A stretch of DNA of 64,000 nt, from NCBI GenBank assembly GCA_004362315.1, contig SNWL01000007.1:124001-188000 (forward strand), given 5' to 3'. The DNA is from Mycobacterium sp. BK086. GTDB taxonomy: Bacteria; Actinomycetota; Actinomycetes; Mycobacteriales; Mycobacteriaceae. Below the pieces are notes generated by a model. That model had not been told where the DNA came from. It did no database searches and saw only the letters and a list, made by a program, of their open reading frames with translations. The position numbers and the translations under genes are program-made. Position 1 is the first letter of the stretch. Every line of letters starts with the position of its first letter. Below, piece by piece: positions 18,175 to 26,467 of the stretch.

Positions 18175-19527
18175 GTGGAGTTGTCGAACCCGCGCTCGGA
18201 CTACGAGCGAGTCCGCGCCGCGCATCTGGCGGAGGTTTCGGCGGCACTCGAGGACCACCTCGGTCGGCTGGAATGGTCACGCGCACAGATCGAACGGCAC
18301 CGTGACGCCCGGTTGCGGGCCCTGCTGGCCTACGCCAAAGAGCGTTCGCCGTTCCACGCCGAGCGCCTGCGTGGCATCGACAACCTGACCTCGGCGCCGA
18401 TCATGACCAAGCAGCAGGCTCAGGAGCATTGGGACGCGGTGATCACCGTGGGGGATCTGGACCGCGCCGGGGCCGAGCGGATACTGGCTGAGCAGCAATG
18501 GTTTTCATACACCGTGCACGATCAACAGGTCTTCAGCTCGGGTGGATCCAGCGGGGTGCGTGGCGTCTATGTCTGGGACTGGCCGTTTTTCGTCAGTGCC
18601 GCCTGCCTGGCCTGGCGGATGCAGGCCCGTGACGAGCGGCGTGCGCCGACGACCGGCAGCCGGTTGGCCGTGCTGACGGCCGCTCTGCCACCACACGCCA
18701 GCACCCCGCTGTTCGATGTGCCGACCGTCGAGGGGATGCAGACGACGGTGATCGAGGCGGGGGCGCCGTTCGAACAGGTGCTGGCCGACGTGGCCGCCGT
18801 AGCGCCGACACATCTCGTCGGCTACGCAACCGTGATCGGCCGCCTGGCCCGCGCGACACTGGCGGGTGAACTGGCGATCCGGCCGCGTCGGGTCAGCACC
18901 AACTCCGAACCACTGTTGCCCGAAGACCGCGACGCGATCGCGCAGGCGTGGGGTGCGAGGATCCACAATCTTTGGGGCTCAACGGAGATCGGTGTTCAAG
19001 CCGTCGGCTGCGGCCATGGCGAAGGGCTGCACGTGTGCGAGGACGAGGTGATCCTCGAACGCGTCGACGCCGACGGTGTCCCGGTCGGTCCCGACGAACC
19101 GGCGGCCCGCACGCTGGCCACCGGCCTGGCCAACCGAACCTTTCCGTTCATCCGCTACGACCTTGGCGACGAGATCGCCTTCCTGCCGGGCCAGTGCCCG
19201 TGCGGCAGCGCGTTCCTGCGGGTCGCCGACGTCGCCGGGCGCCGCGACGACGACTTCTCCTACGGTGCGATCACGGTGCCGGCCAGTGCATTTCGGCATG
19301 TGTTGGGCACTGACCCACGCGTCACCGAATATCAGGTCACGCAGACAACGGCCGGTGCGGAGATTCTGGTCGTCGGCGCCCCGGATCTCGACGCGCTGAC
19401 CGCCGACGTCGTGGCCGCGGTGCGGCGCTACGGTCTGCGGCAGCCGCAGATCACCATCGCGGTCGTCGAACGGCTCCAACGCAACCAGGCCACCGGCAAG
19501 CTGACCCGATTCGTCCCGCTGCGCTGA
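18175..19527 (+). CDS. Phenylacetate-CoA ligase-like AMP-binding enzyme
   Basis: About 450 residues from GTG 18175 (TTG 18181 is an alternative). ANL-superfamily motifs: FSSGGSSGVRG (phosphate loop), NLWGSTEIGVQ (adenine/A5 region), RYDLGDEIAF (ribose-binding A7-like) and a C-terminal QATGKLTRFVP. It is closest in style to PaaK-type ligases, which activate aryl or short acids as acyl-AMP and then CoA. Two CxC-type Cys (GQCPCGS) resemble the PaaK zinc region. The substrate is unknown. It directly follows the secreted cupin gene. Confidence 0.8.
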   Translation: MELSNPRSDYERVRAAHLAEVSAALEDHLGRLEWSRAQIERHRDARLRALLAYAKERSPFHAERLRGIDNLTSAPIMTKQQAQEHWDAVITVGDLDRAGAERILAEQQWFSYTVHDQQVFSSGGSSGVRGVYVWDWPFFVSAACLAWRMQARDERRAPTTGSRLAVLTAALPPHASTPLFDVPTVEGMQTTVIEAGAPFEQVLADVAAVAPTHLVGYATVIGRLARATLAGELAIRPRRVSTNSEPLLPEDRDAIAQAWGARIHNLWGSTEIGVQAVGCGHGEGLHVCEDEVILERVDADGVPVGPDEPAARTLATGLANRTFPFIRYDLGDEIAFLPGQCPCGSAFLRVADVAGRRDDDFSYGAITVPASAFRHVLGTDPRVTEYQVTQTTAGAEILVVGAPDLDALTADVVAAVRRYGLRQPQITIAVVERLQRNQATGKLTRFVPLR

Positions 19528-19530
19528 TCC

Positions 19531-20202
19531 TCAGTCCTGTTGGACGGTGTTGTCGAAGCCGGACTTGGTGATCTTCGGCGAGCCGCCACGATAGGTGACC
19601 TTGTTGTCCATCCCGGAGGCATCGATCGAGTCGGCGGTGTCGAGGGTCACGACGTTGTTCATGCCGGACACCTCAACGCGCGTGCAATGTCCGGTGATCG
19701 TCACCGTGTTGTCCATACCGCTGATGGTGACGGAGGTGTCGTCGCACGCGATCCTCTTGTTCTCGTTGACGCCGGCAACGCTGACGTTGCCGCCAGGCGC
19801 CGGAGTCGCCACCGTGCCAGCCGAACTCGACGGGGCGGTAGGAGTCGGGGCAGTGGAGGTTCGGCTGGGCCGGGTTGCCGTGGTGAACGTGCCGCCGCCG
19901 CCGGAGATGGTGGGGGTGCCGGCGCGATTGACGGCGAACAGCGAGGTTGCCACGATCGCGCCACCGCCGATCACCAGCCCAACGACCAGCAGCGCCAGCA
20001 CAATCCAGCCGACGCGCATGCCCGAGGACGGCGACGGGACCGACGGCAGAGGCATCGGCGGTCCGTAGTAGCCCGGTGGGGGTGGCGGCGGGGGCGGTGG
20101 CCAGGCAGCGGTGGTGCCCGTGGTCCCCAGCTCACGGGCCTGGTCGGTCAGTGGACGCTCGAGGTCCCGGATGCGCTTCTCGGGATCGTCGTCTGGGTTC
20201 AT
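19531..20202 (-). CDS. DUF3060 membrane-anchored protein
   Basis: 223 residues from the ATG at 20202 (GGAG upstream). Order: a charged N terminus, a Pro-rich tract (PPPPPPPPPGYYGPP), one transmembrane helix (VGWIVLALLVVGLVIGGGAIV), a Thr/Ser/Pro linker and a DUF3060 right-handed beta module with repeated SGMDNTVTI, SGMNNVVTL and SGMDNKVTY units. DUF3060 occurs in mycobacterial envelope proteins of unknown role. The beta-repeat domain would face outward. Divergent from the MFS gene. Confidence 0.85.
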   Translation of the reverse strand: MNPDDDPEKRIRDLERPLTDQARELGTTGTTAAWPPPPPPPPPGYYGPPMPLPSVPSPSSGMRVGWIVLALLVVGLVIGGGAIVATSLFAVNRAGTPTISGGGGTFTTATRPSRTSTAPTPTAPSSSAGTVATPAPGGNVSVAGVNENKRIACDDTSVTISGMDNTVTITGHCTRVEVSGMNNVVTLDTADSIDASGMDNKVTYRGGSPKITKSGFDNTVQQD

Positions 20203-20275
20203 CGGCTCCCGCTCCTCGGTCAGGTCGATGATCAGACTATTGCTAGGTAGGCGTCCAGTCGGCAATATCCCCCGG

Positions 20276-21508
20276 GTGGAGGTTGCCTATCGCGCGCTGC
20301 TCACGCAGGGCACGCTGTACACCACTGGCACTCAGCTGGCCAACGTGTCGGTGGTGCTGCCGTTCATCTGCGCCCAGGAGGGCTATTACTGGGCGGCGGG
20401 CTTGCTGTATCCGGCCTACTGCATCGGCATCGTCGGCGGAAACTCGCTGTCGCCCTATGTGCTTGCCCGCGCTCGTCATCTCAAACACCTGGTGATCGCC
20501 GCCACCACGCTGGTGATGGCCACCCTGGTGGTGGTCAGCGCGTTCTCGGCGTGGACCAAATTGTTCATCGCCGGAATCTTCCTCGCTGTGTCGCTGGCCA
20601 CCGGTGTGGTTGCCGGGATATCGAAAGTTGCTTTTTCCGAAGTAGTTTCGAGCAAGCTTGACGACCACCGCCGCAACGATCTGGTGCTGACGCAGGGCGC
20701 GATCGGTGCGATTCTGGCGATCGGCACCACCTTGGTGCTGGTGCCGTTTCTGGCCGAGCGCGACCCGGCGCACAGCCATCTCGACGTGCTCTGGCTGGGC
20801 TCGTCGGGCCTGCTCGCCGCGGCGATCGCCGCCGTTTTCATCGGGCCGGTACAGGCCTCGGAGGTCAGCCGCGTGACGTTCCGGGAGACCTACCGCGACG
20901 GCGTGCGGGTGGCGAGATCCGAGTCATGGTTCCGCCGGTACGTCGTCATCCAGTTGCTGTTCGTTCCGGTCAGCCTGGGTACGTCGTTCTACAGCATCCA
21001 CGCGTCGGTGAACCACAGCGACTCCGCGGGCAGCCTGCACGTGTTGGTGATCTCGTCGTCCATCGGCATGGTGGCCGGTTCGCTGTTCTGGCGCTTCGTC
21101 AGCCGCGCTCTGGGTGTGCGCGGAATGTTGATCAACAGTGCACTGCTGGGGACGGCGGCGGCCGCGATCTGCGTGGTGATGGAGTACCGCCAAGACCTCA
21201 ACCACATCTGGATCTACGGCATTGTGTTCATCCTGGCGACGATGGCCTATCAGGCGATATTCAGCGCCGGGTTGGCCTGGGTCGGGGCGTTCGCCGCCGA
21301 ACGGCACCGGGCGACCTTGCTGGGTTTCGGCTCACTGCTGATCGCCGTCGAGTCCTCGGTACTCGGCGCGGCACTGGGTGCGGTGGCGCAGAGCGAGGCG
21401 GTCGTCGGTCCGATACTCACCCTCCTGGGTCTCAACGTCGTCGCCGGGTTCGCCGCGGTGTGGGTCGCGCCGTCGAAGCAGCGGTTGGATTCAGTTCGGG
21501 AGGAGTAG
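20276..21508 (+). CDS. MFS-type membrane transporter
   Basis: About 410 residues from GTG 20276 (an ATG at 20228 in frame is possible). About 12 hydrophobic helices, for example MATLVVVSAFSAWTKLFIAG, with Arg-rich cytosolic loops (FRETYRDGVRVARSESWFRR). It resembles the major facilitator fold; the substrate is unknown. Its 3' end overlaps the convergent TetR gene by 18 bp. A second Arg/Glu loop lies after helix 10 (AAERHRATLLG). Confidence 0.75.
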   Translation: MEVAYRALLTQGTLYTTGTQLANVSVVLPFICAQEGYYWAAGLLYPAYCIGIVGGNSLSPYVLARARHLKHLVIAATTLVMATLVVVSAFSAWTKLFIAGIFLAVSLATGVVAGISKVAFSEVVSSKLDDHRRNDLVLTQGAIGAILAIGTTLVLVPFLAERDPAHSHLDVLWLGSSGLLAAAIAAVFIGPVQASEVSRVTFRETYRDGVRVARSESWFRRYVVIQLLFVPVSLGTSFYSIHASVNHSDSAGSLHVLVISSSIGMVAGSLFWRFVSRALGVRGMLINSALLGTAAAAICVVMEYRQDLNHIWIYGIVFILATMAYQAIFSAGLAWVGAFAAERHRATLLGFGSLLIAVESSVLGAALGAVAQSEAVVGPILTLLGLNVVAGFAAVWVAPSKQRLDSVREE

Positions 21509-22087
21509 CCGTACGGCGTAGCCGACGACGGCATCGACATCGTCCCCGAGGGTGCCGGCCAGCCATTGCTGAGCCAACTCGGCCATCGCCCCGGCGTACA
21601 TGGCTGCGCCGACTTCGGTTGCCACCCGGTCGGATTCGGGCGCGGTGCGGCGCTGCTCGTCGAGGACGAGCTCGCGCACGTGATCCTGTGCGATGGAGCG
21701 TCGCGCGGCCAGCACCGGATTGGTCCGGGCCTCGGTGAACAGGATCTTGCCGCGGCGCGGGTCCGCCGAGCTGAAATCGAGCACCGCGCGGATCCCGGCC
21801 CGCAGCCGGACCCGCTCATCGCGAGCGCTCGCCATCACCGCGGTCAGAATGCCGCCGAGTTCGAGTGCCACCTCGTCGTAGACCGCACCGAGGAGCGCGT
21901 CGGTGTCGGTGAAGCTCTCGTAGAAGTAGCGGGTGTTCAGTTCGGCCGCCCGGCACACCGACCGCACCGACACCGCGGCTTCGCCGCCATCACCGAACAG
22001 GCCGAAGGCGGCCCGAACGAGCAGCGTGCGCCGCTCGGCCTGGCGATCGGCGGGGGACACCCCGGCCCACCTGGTGGCACTCGGCAT
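21491..22087 (-). CDS. TetR-family regulator
   Basis: 198 residues. The N-terminal helix-turn-helix (about 20-65) has AAFGLFGDGGEAAVSVRSVCRAAELNTRYFYESF in several segments, a standard TetR DNA-binding pattern; the rest is a ligand domain. It is divergent from the DUF2236 gene with a perfect 24-bp palindrome between them, so it most likely represses that gene and itself. The inducer is unknown. Confidence 0.88.
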   Translation of the reverse strand: MPSATRWAGVSPADRQAERRTLLVRAAFGLFGDGGEAAVSVRSVCRAAELNTRYFYESFTDTDALLGAVYDEVALELGGILTAVMASARDERVRLRAGIRAVLDFSSADPRRGKILFTEARTNPVLAARRSIAQDHVRELVLDEQRRTAPESDRVATEVGAAMYAGAMAELAQQWLAGTLGDDVDAVVGYAVRLLLPN

Positions 22088-22126
22088 TCGCTGAGGATAT
22101 ACCGGCCGGCGGCGCTTGCCGTGCTA

Positions 22127-22150
22127 TTTTGGTTACGGGCGTAACCAAAA
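22127..22150. promoter_or_regulatory. Perfect 24-bp palindromic operator
   Basis: Arms TTTTGGTTACG (22127-22137) and its exact complement (22140-22150) around a 2-bp GG centre. It lies 39 bp upstream of the TetR start and 31 bp upstream of the DUF2236 start. Size and symmetry fit a TetR dimer or paired dimers. Confidence 0.85.
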
Positions 22151-22181
22151 TTCCGTACCGCCGGTTAAGGAGCCAGCCGAG

Positions 22182-23186
22182 ATGAAACTGCTGCTGCCGC
22201 ATCAACTTCTCGAGAACAAGGTGCGATCCGACTTCGACAAGAACATTCGCAGCCAGTTCTTTCGTGGCCTGGAATTCGCCGGCCCCGAGGGAGATCCGGG
22301 CTGGTTCGGTCCCGGCAGTGCGGTCTGGCACGTGCACTCGCACACCCCGGCGCTGATCTTCGGCCTGCAGTGTGCGGCTTTCATCGAGCGTTTCGATCCG
22401 AGCATCTTCTGGATGGGATCCGATCACTCCCGCGTCGTCCAGCACGACGAGGACGGCAACCCGACAGGCAAGCTGGACCTCAAGGGTTCCGGTGTGCGGC
22501 TGGCTCATTCGGTGGCGTTCTTCATCGGGACCGCGTACGGGTCCACCGCCACCGCCGAGCGGGTCGCCCAGGCGGTGCGGGCCATGCACCACACCATCAA
22601 GGGTGTTCGTCCCGACGGCCTGCCGTACGACGCCGACGATCCGGAATGGCTGCGCTGGAACTATGCCACCGTGGTCTGGGGGATCGCGACCGGCCATGAG
22701 CTGTACCACCCCAGTCCGCTGCGCAACATCGACCGGTATTACGGCGAGTTCGTCCGGGTCGGCCACGCCCTCGGCGGTACCGACCTGCCCGCGACGAAAG
22801 AGGAGACGCTCGACTGCCTGCGCTCGTATCTGCCGCGCCTGGCCCTGACTCATGGGGCCGCCCAGTTCACCGGGCCCAATCTGATGGAGAACCCCGACGT
22901 CCCCCAGGAGGCCAAGTTCTTCGACTGGGCGATTCGCGACAGCATGCCGGACTGGGCGGCGGACATGATCGCCTATCGTCCGCCGCATCCGATCGAACGG
23001 GCCGCCCGGCGTGCGGCCACTTGGGCGGCGCTGAACACAGCGTGGGCGGCGATGGGTCCGCTTGTGGAGTTCAAGCAGGCCCAGCAGCGGGTCGCGGGCG
23101 GCACGACCGTCGCTCACACCGAGCCTGCCTACGTGCTTGGCAGCGATCCGGTGCGCAGCCGCGACACCGTCGAGCAGATGGTGTGA
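22182..23186 (+). CDS. DUF2236 (MpaB/rubber-oxygenase-like) protein
   Basis: 334 residues; the ATG follows AAGGAG. It contains the DUF2236 core: HVHSHTPALIFGLQCAAF, RLAHSVAFFIGTAYGS, and a His-rich helix (AMHHTIKGV) that in this family binds haem b in latex-clearing-type oxygenases. It also has NYATVVWGIATGHELYH. Function is inferred as an oxidoreductase of unknown substrate. It is probably repressed by the divergent TetR protein through the palindrome at 22127-22150. Confidence 0.8.
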   Translation: MKLLLPHQLLENKVRSDFDKNIRSQFFRGLEFAGPEGDPGWFGPGSAVWHVHSHTPALIFGLQCAAFIERFDPSIFWMGSDHSRVVQHDEDGNPTGKLDLKGSGVRLAHSVAFFIGTAYGSTATAERVAQAVRAMHHTIKGVRPDGLPYDADDPEWLRWNYATVVWGIATGHELYHPSPLRNIDRYYGEFVRVGHALGGTDLPATKEETLDCLRSYLPRLALTHGAAQFTGPNLMENPDVPQEAKFFDWAIRDSMPDWAADMIAYRPPHPIERAARRAATWAALNTAWAAMGPLVEFKQAQQRVAGGTTVAHTEPAYVLGSDPVRSRDTVEQMV

Positions 23187-23308
23187 TCTGGGCCACTAGC
23201 GAATTGCTGAGATCGGCTCGCTAACCATGCGGATCAGCGAACTTATTTGGCATCAAGATCGAGAGGCCGACTACCTGCCCGCGTGAGGGTGCCATACCCG
23301 TCAATAAT

Positions 23309-23325
23309 TTAAGGACTTTCCTTAA
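23309..23325. promoter_or_regulatory. Palindrome TTAAGGA-CTT-TCCTTAA
   Basis: Perfect 7-bp arms with a 3-bp centre, flanked by two direct copies of AATAATTTA (23303 and 23324). It could be an operator or weak hairpin; the bound factor is unknown. Confidence 0.4.
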
Positions 23326-23444
23326 TAATTTAGACGCGACTGAGGCATTGTGATTTCGGCCTCTTTTGGCTCCGCCGAGATAAGAAAATCTAAGCCCAGT
23401 AGATCTTCAAGCGCGTGACTTGTGATCTTGGATTCAACCAAATC

Positions 23445-23460
23445 TGCACGTCAACGTGCA
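23445..23460. promoter_or_regulatory. Palindrome TGCACGT-CA-ACGTGCA
   Basis: Perfect 7-bp arms with a 2-bp centre, in the long gap upstream of the beta-propeller gene. A possible operator with no identified regulator. Confidence 0.35.
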
Positions 23461-23602
23461 CTTTTGTTTGTCTCGAACCCCATTGCAACGAATTGATAAC
23501 GATCGTCGCCTTAGCACTTACTGAGATTTGTGGCGTGCTGCGAATTGGTGTGCCGAAAGGCCCTAATTCTCTGTCAATGTCGTCGCTACACTCGACGCAG
23601 GC

Positions 23603-23620
23603 CGTTACCACCAGGTAACG
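23603..23620. promoter_or_regulatory. Palindrome CGTTACC-N4-GGTAACG
   Basis: Perfect 7-bp arms, 56 bp upstream of the beta-propeller start, a position suited to a repressor site or a short leader hairpin. The factor is unknown. Confidence 0.4.
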
Positions 23621-23675
23621 CGGAACTGACTAAAACAAGACGCGGCCACATCAAGGCCGACGGAGGTACGAGCTC

Positions 23676-24815
23676 ATGGCAAACACAACGGGAGTGACGG
23701 AAGGGTCTAAAGGCACCGGTGTTGCGGTGGCCGAGCGGGTCGCCGCAGAACGCCCGCTGTGGCTGTCGTCGCTGCCCTCGATCCGGCGCTCGCCGATCGG
23801 TGATCTGCTCCCGCAGCTGCTGGGCGGCGCCGAATTGGAACCGCTGACCGAGCCGATCGCGGCGCCGGTCGTCACCGTCGCCAAGAAGCTGGCCCCGGGC
23901 CATGGCCCGGTCAGCGACATGGCTGTCAGCCCTGACGGCCGCTTCCTCGTCACCGCGCACTATGGCGCCGATGTCGTCTGTGTCGTTGACGCTGCCACTC
24001 TGACGGTGACCGCCACCATCGACGGCCTGTCCGAGCCCTACGCCGCCGTGGTCGTCGCCGACCGCGCGTATGTCAGCGCAGCCTCCAACGACGTGGACGC
24101 GGTGGTTGCCGTTGACACCCGCACCGGCATGCCGTTGGCGGCCAAGACCTTTGAGATGACGGCCGGCGGAATGGCGGTCAGCCCGACCGCTGATGTGCTC
24201 TATGTCGCGCGGACCGCCGGCGACACCGTCGACATCGCCGCTGTCGACATCGAGACCGGTGCCGTCACCGCCATCGAGATCCCGGCCGCACCAGGAGCTT
24301 CCGTCGAGGCGCTGTGTATCAGCGCCGACGGCGCCCGCCTGTTCGCGTCGCTGACCACCCCCGCCGGTGGCCTGCTGGCGATCGTCGACACCAAGAGCCG
24401 TGCGGTCCGCGATGTGATCGCGATCGACGGATCGATCGGAGACATCGCGGTTATGCCCAACGGGCGCACAGTGTTTGGCACCGGATGCGACGCCGAATTC
24501 GGCGGCGCGATCCACGTCATCGACGTCGCGGGCGCCCGGGTCACCGACACCATCGCGATGGGCGGTGTGCCCACTCAGCTCGTCCTGGGCCGCGGTGGCA
24601 ACTGCGCCTACATCGTCGATCGCAACGAGATCGTCGTCCTGTGCACCGCCACCACCGAGATCGTCGACAGTGTCGTGATCGGCCCGCAGTTGTCCTGCGT
24701 GGCGCTCGACCCGGTGCGCAACCGGCTGTACGCGGCCGACTACGCCGGGACGATCACCGCCCTGCGTCTGGACACCGCGGCCGTACAGCCGCCGTTGGCT
24801 ATCGCGGCATCCTGA
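23676..24815 (+). CDS. YVTN-type beta-propeller protein
   Basis: 379 residues; GGAGGT precedes the ATG. After a polar N terminus of about 75 residues, repeated propeller blades appear: DMAVSPDGRFLVTAHYGADVVCVVDA, split as AVSPDGR and VVDAATLT, then GGMAVSPTADVLYVA, EALCISADGARLFAS, DIAVMPNGRTVFG and CVALDPVRNRLYAAD. There is no clear signal peptide, so location is uncertain. Such proteins are binding scaffolds; the partner is unknown. It lies just upstream of an F420-type oxidoreductase in the same direction (22-bp gap). Confidence 0.8.
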   Translation: MANTTGVTEGSKGTGVAVAERVAAERPLWLSSLPSIRRSPIGDLLPQLLGGAELEPLTEPIAAPVVTVAKKLAPGHGPVSDMAVSPDGRFLVTAHYGADVVCVVDAATLTVTATIDGLSEPYAAVVVADRAYVSAASNDVDAVVAVDTRTGMPLAAKTFEMTAGGMAVSPTADVLYVARTAGDTVDIAAVDIETGAVTAIEIPAAPGASVEALCISADGARLFASLTTPAGGLLAIVDTKSRAVRDVIAIDGSIGDIAVMPNGRTVFGTGCDAEFGGAIHVIDVAGARVTDTIAMGGVPTQLVLGRGGNCAYIVDRNEIVVLCTATTEIVDSVVIGPQLSCVALDPVRNRLYAADYAGTITALRLDTAAVQPPLAIAAS

Positions 24816-24836
24816 ACCGCCTGCCACGATGGGGTC

Positions 24837-25223
24837 ATGGCTTTGACTCCTCGGCAGCGCGTCGTCAACCTCATCCAGCGCCACATCGCCAACCCGGTGA
24901 TGCGCGCGGTCCCCATTCAGACTCTGCTGGAGACGACCGGGCGTAAATCGGGCCAACCACGCCGCACCCCGATCGGGGGACGGCTGGCCGGCAACGAGTT
25001 CTGGCTGGTCTCGGAGTTCGGCGACCGATCGCAGTACGTCCGCAACATCGAGGCCGACCCGCGAGTGCGGGTCCGCGTTCGTGGGCGCTGGCACAGCGGC
25101 ACGGCCACCCTGCTACCCGACGACGATGCGCGGGCCAGGCTGGCCGTCCTTCCGCGGATGAACAGCGCCGCGGTACGCGCGATGGGAGACAACTTGCTCA
25201 CCATCCGCGTCGATTTGGATTAG
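24837..25223 (+). CDS. Deazaflavin (F420)-dependent nitroreductase-family protein
   Basis: 128 residues with the DDN/Rv3547-like split-barrel pattern: LLETTGRKSGQPRRTPIGG, then EFWLVSEFGDRSQYVRNIEADPRVRVR. Members bind F420 and reduce quinones or nitro compounds in mycobacteria. The substrate is unknown. The stop overlaps the convergent paralogue C by 4 nt. Confidence 0.85.
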   Translation: MALTPRQRVVNLIQRHIANPVMRAVPIQTLLETTGRKSGQPRRTPIGGRLAGNEFWLVSEFGDRSQYVRNIEADPRVRVRVRGRWHSGTATLLPDDDARARLAVLPRMNSAAVRAMGDNLLTIRVDLD

Positions 25224-25531
25224 TGCGCGCTGCAGTCCAGTGACACCGAGATCGTCTGGCTGGTCACAACCGGCACCAGGATCGTGCGGTCGCCGTTGCG
25301 GCCTGGACCCGTGTACGGCACCCACTGGGTGAGGGTCTGGGGATTGCGCACGTTGGTGACCACGCACTTCGACATCGGACCGGTGCCGATGCGGTCGATG
25401 TTGACGGTGTAGCCCTGCTGCTGCAGCTGGCTGATCGTGCTTTGTGCGGAATCGGCCCACGCTGTCGCGGCCGGGCCCGCGATGATGCCGCCGACTGCCG
25501 CCATCGCGGCAAGTGCCAATGCGGTACGCAT
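25220..25531 (-). CDS. Small secreted protein, paralogue C
   Basis: 103 residues; GAGGAGG precedes the ATG. The signal peptide ends ATAWA. The mature part has ISQLQQQGYTVNIDRIG, SKCVVTNVRNPQ and a terminal TISVSLDC, closest to paralogue A (10418-10744) and sharing both Cys. The TGGAGAT heptamers found between A and B are absent upstream, so regulation may differ. Function unknown. Confidence 0.8.
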   Translation of the reverse strand: MRTALALAAMAAVGGIIAGPAATAWADSAQSTISQLQQQGYTVNIDRIGTGPMSKCVVTNVRNPQTLTQWVPYTGPGRNGDRTILVPVVTSQTISVSLDCSAH

Positions 25532-25672
25532 ACCGCGCCTCCTCGTTTCCGCCCCCAATATTCCTCCAATTACATCGTCCTTGCCGCGCGAAACGTTCCG
25601 CGACCGGGGGACCTTTTCGCTGGCAGAGAAATCAGCACGGCGGCCCGAGCGAATTGCCTTCTGCCTGGGGTT

Positions 25673-25697
25673 GTTTAGCCCCGAAATCGTCGGGAAC
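25673..25697 (+). promoter_or_regulatory. Putative SigF/SigB-type promoter
   Basis: GTTT at 25673-25676, a 15-bp spacer, then GGGAAC at 25692-25697. This fits the mycobacterial SigF pattern GTTT-N15-17-GGGTA(T) except at one or two -10 positions. It sits about 97 bp upstream of the CsbD-like stress gene, the kind of gene normally under general-stress control. Confidence 0.5.
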
Positions 25698-25793
25698 CCG
25701 TAGTCCGGGCGGGTGACGCCGCCTTCACAGCAGGATCGACGGGTGCTCACGCGCCGCGTCCTGCACGCACCCACAGCCAGTTGAGGAGGACTC

Positions 25794-26024
25794 ATGGGTA
25801 ACAGCGGACCCGAAGAAGGCATCAAGGGCGTCGTCGAAGACGTCAAGGGCAAGGCCAAGGAGGCCGTCGGCACTGTCACCGGACGAGACGACCTGACCGA
25901 GGAGGGCAAGGCCCAGCAGGACAAGGCCGACGCTCAGCGTGATGCCGCGGCCAAGGAAGCCGAGGCGGACAAGGCTCGCGCCGAGGCCAAGGCCCAAGAG
26001 AAGCGCCAAGAGGCGAACCAATAG
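25794..26024 (+). CDS. CsbD-like microaggregate-binding protein 1 (Mbp1)
   Basis: 76 residues; GAGGAG precedes the ATG. Begins MGNSGPEEGIKGVVEDVKGK and continues with a CsbD core and a Lys/Ala/Glu helix to the end. It matches the mycobacterial Mbp1/CsbD-like family, small abundant stress-associated proteins of unclear function. No signal peptide; no Cys. Followed by a strong terminator hairpin. Confidence 0.85.
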   Translation: MGNSGPEEGIKGVVEDVKGKAKEAVGTVTGRDDLTEEGKAQQDKADAQRDAAAKEAEADKARAEAKAQEKRQEANQ

Positions 26025-26034
26025 TGAGCAGCGC

Positions 26035-26064
26035 GGGACCCGGTCGGTGCACCGACCGGGTCCC
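26035..26064. terminator. Hairpin between convergent genes
   Basis: A perfect 13-bp stem (GGGACCCGGTCGG with its complement) and a TGCA loop, without a T-run. It lies between the CsbD gene (+) and the YnfA gene (-) and can serve both strands, as is common in mycobacteria. Confidence 0.8.
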
Positions 26065-26072
26065 TGTGCGAG

Positions 26073-26408
26073 CTAGCCGCCGCGTGGGGCGTACATGATC
26101 AGCGCCACGCCCAGCATGCAGATCAGCGAACCGGTCACATCCCAGCGGTCCGGACGGAAACCGTCGGCCGCCATTCCCCATACCAGTGAGCCCGCCACGA
26201 ACACGCCGCCGTAGGCCGCCAGGATCCGGCCGAAATGCGCGTCGGGCTGCAGCGTGGCCACGAAACCATAAGCACCCAAAGCGATTACGCCGAACCCGGC
26301 CCACAGCCAGCCGCGGTGTTCGCGAACTCCCTGCCACACCAGCCAGGCGCCGCCGATCTCCAGAAGTGCCGCGGCGACGAACAACGCGATCGATTTGAGC
26401 ACAACCAT
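26073..26408 (-). CDS. YnfA/UPF0060 small membrane protein
   Basis: 111 residues with four hydrophobic helices. Family motifs: [44 protein letters not shown] and [18 protein letters not shown]0060 proteins resemble small multidrug-resistance transporters; efflux is proposed for some but not established here. It converges on the CsbD gene across the terminator and diverges from the damaged hydrolase. Confidence 0.9.
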   Translation of the reverse strand: MVVLKSIALFVAAALLEIGGAWLVWQGVREHRGWLWAGFGVIALGAYGFVATLQPDAHFGRILAAYGGVFVAGSLVWGMAADGFRPDRWDVTGSLICMLGVALIMYAPRGG

Positions 26409-26467
26409 CGCCGAACAGTAGCGAAGAACACAGTGTGCCAGTCGGTTCTGCGGTGAACCCCCACTCG

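Larger units (their letters stand above)
23187..23675. other. 490-bp AT-richer intergenic region with palindromes
   Basis: No credible gene; a 67-codon frame at 23415-23618 has no recognisable features. The stretch is visibly richer in A+T than its surroundings and carries three palindromes, annotated separately. It lies upstream of the beta-propeller gene and probably holds its promoter. An old insertion scar or an untranslated leader are alternatives. Confidence 0.5.

Noticed and set aside
23415-23618. 67-codon frame in the AT-richer gap
   Set aside because: No ribosome site, no family pattern, and it ends inside a palindrome near the next gene; likely chance.
23586-25094. 502-codon antisense frame opposite the beta-propeller gene
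   Set aside because: Rich in Asp/Gly/Arg with no family pattern; the sense frame has a good ribosome site and propeller repeats.
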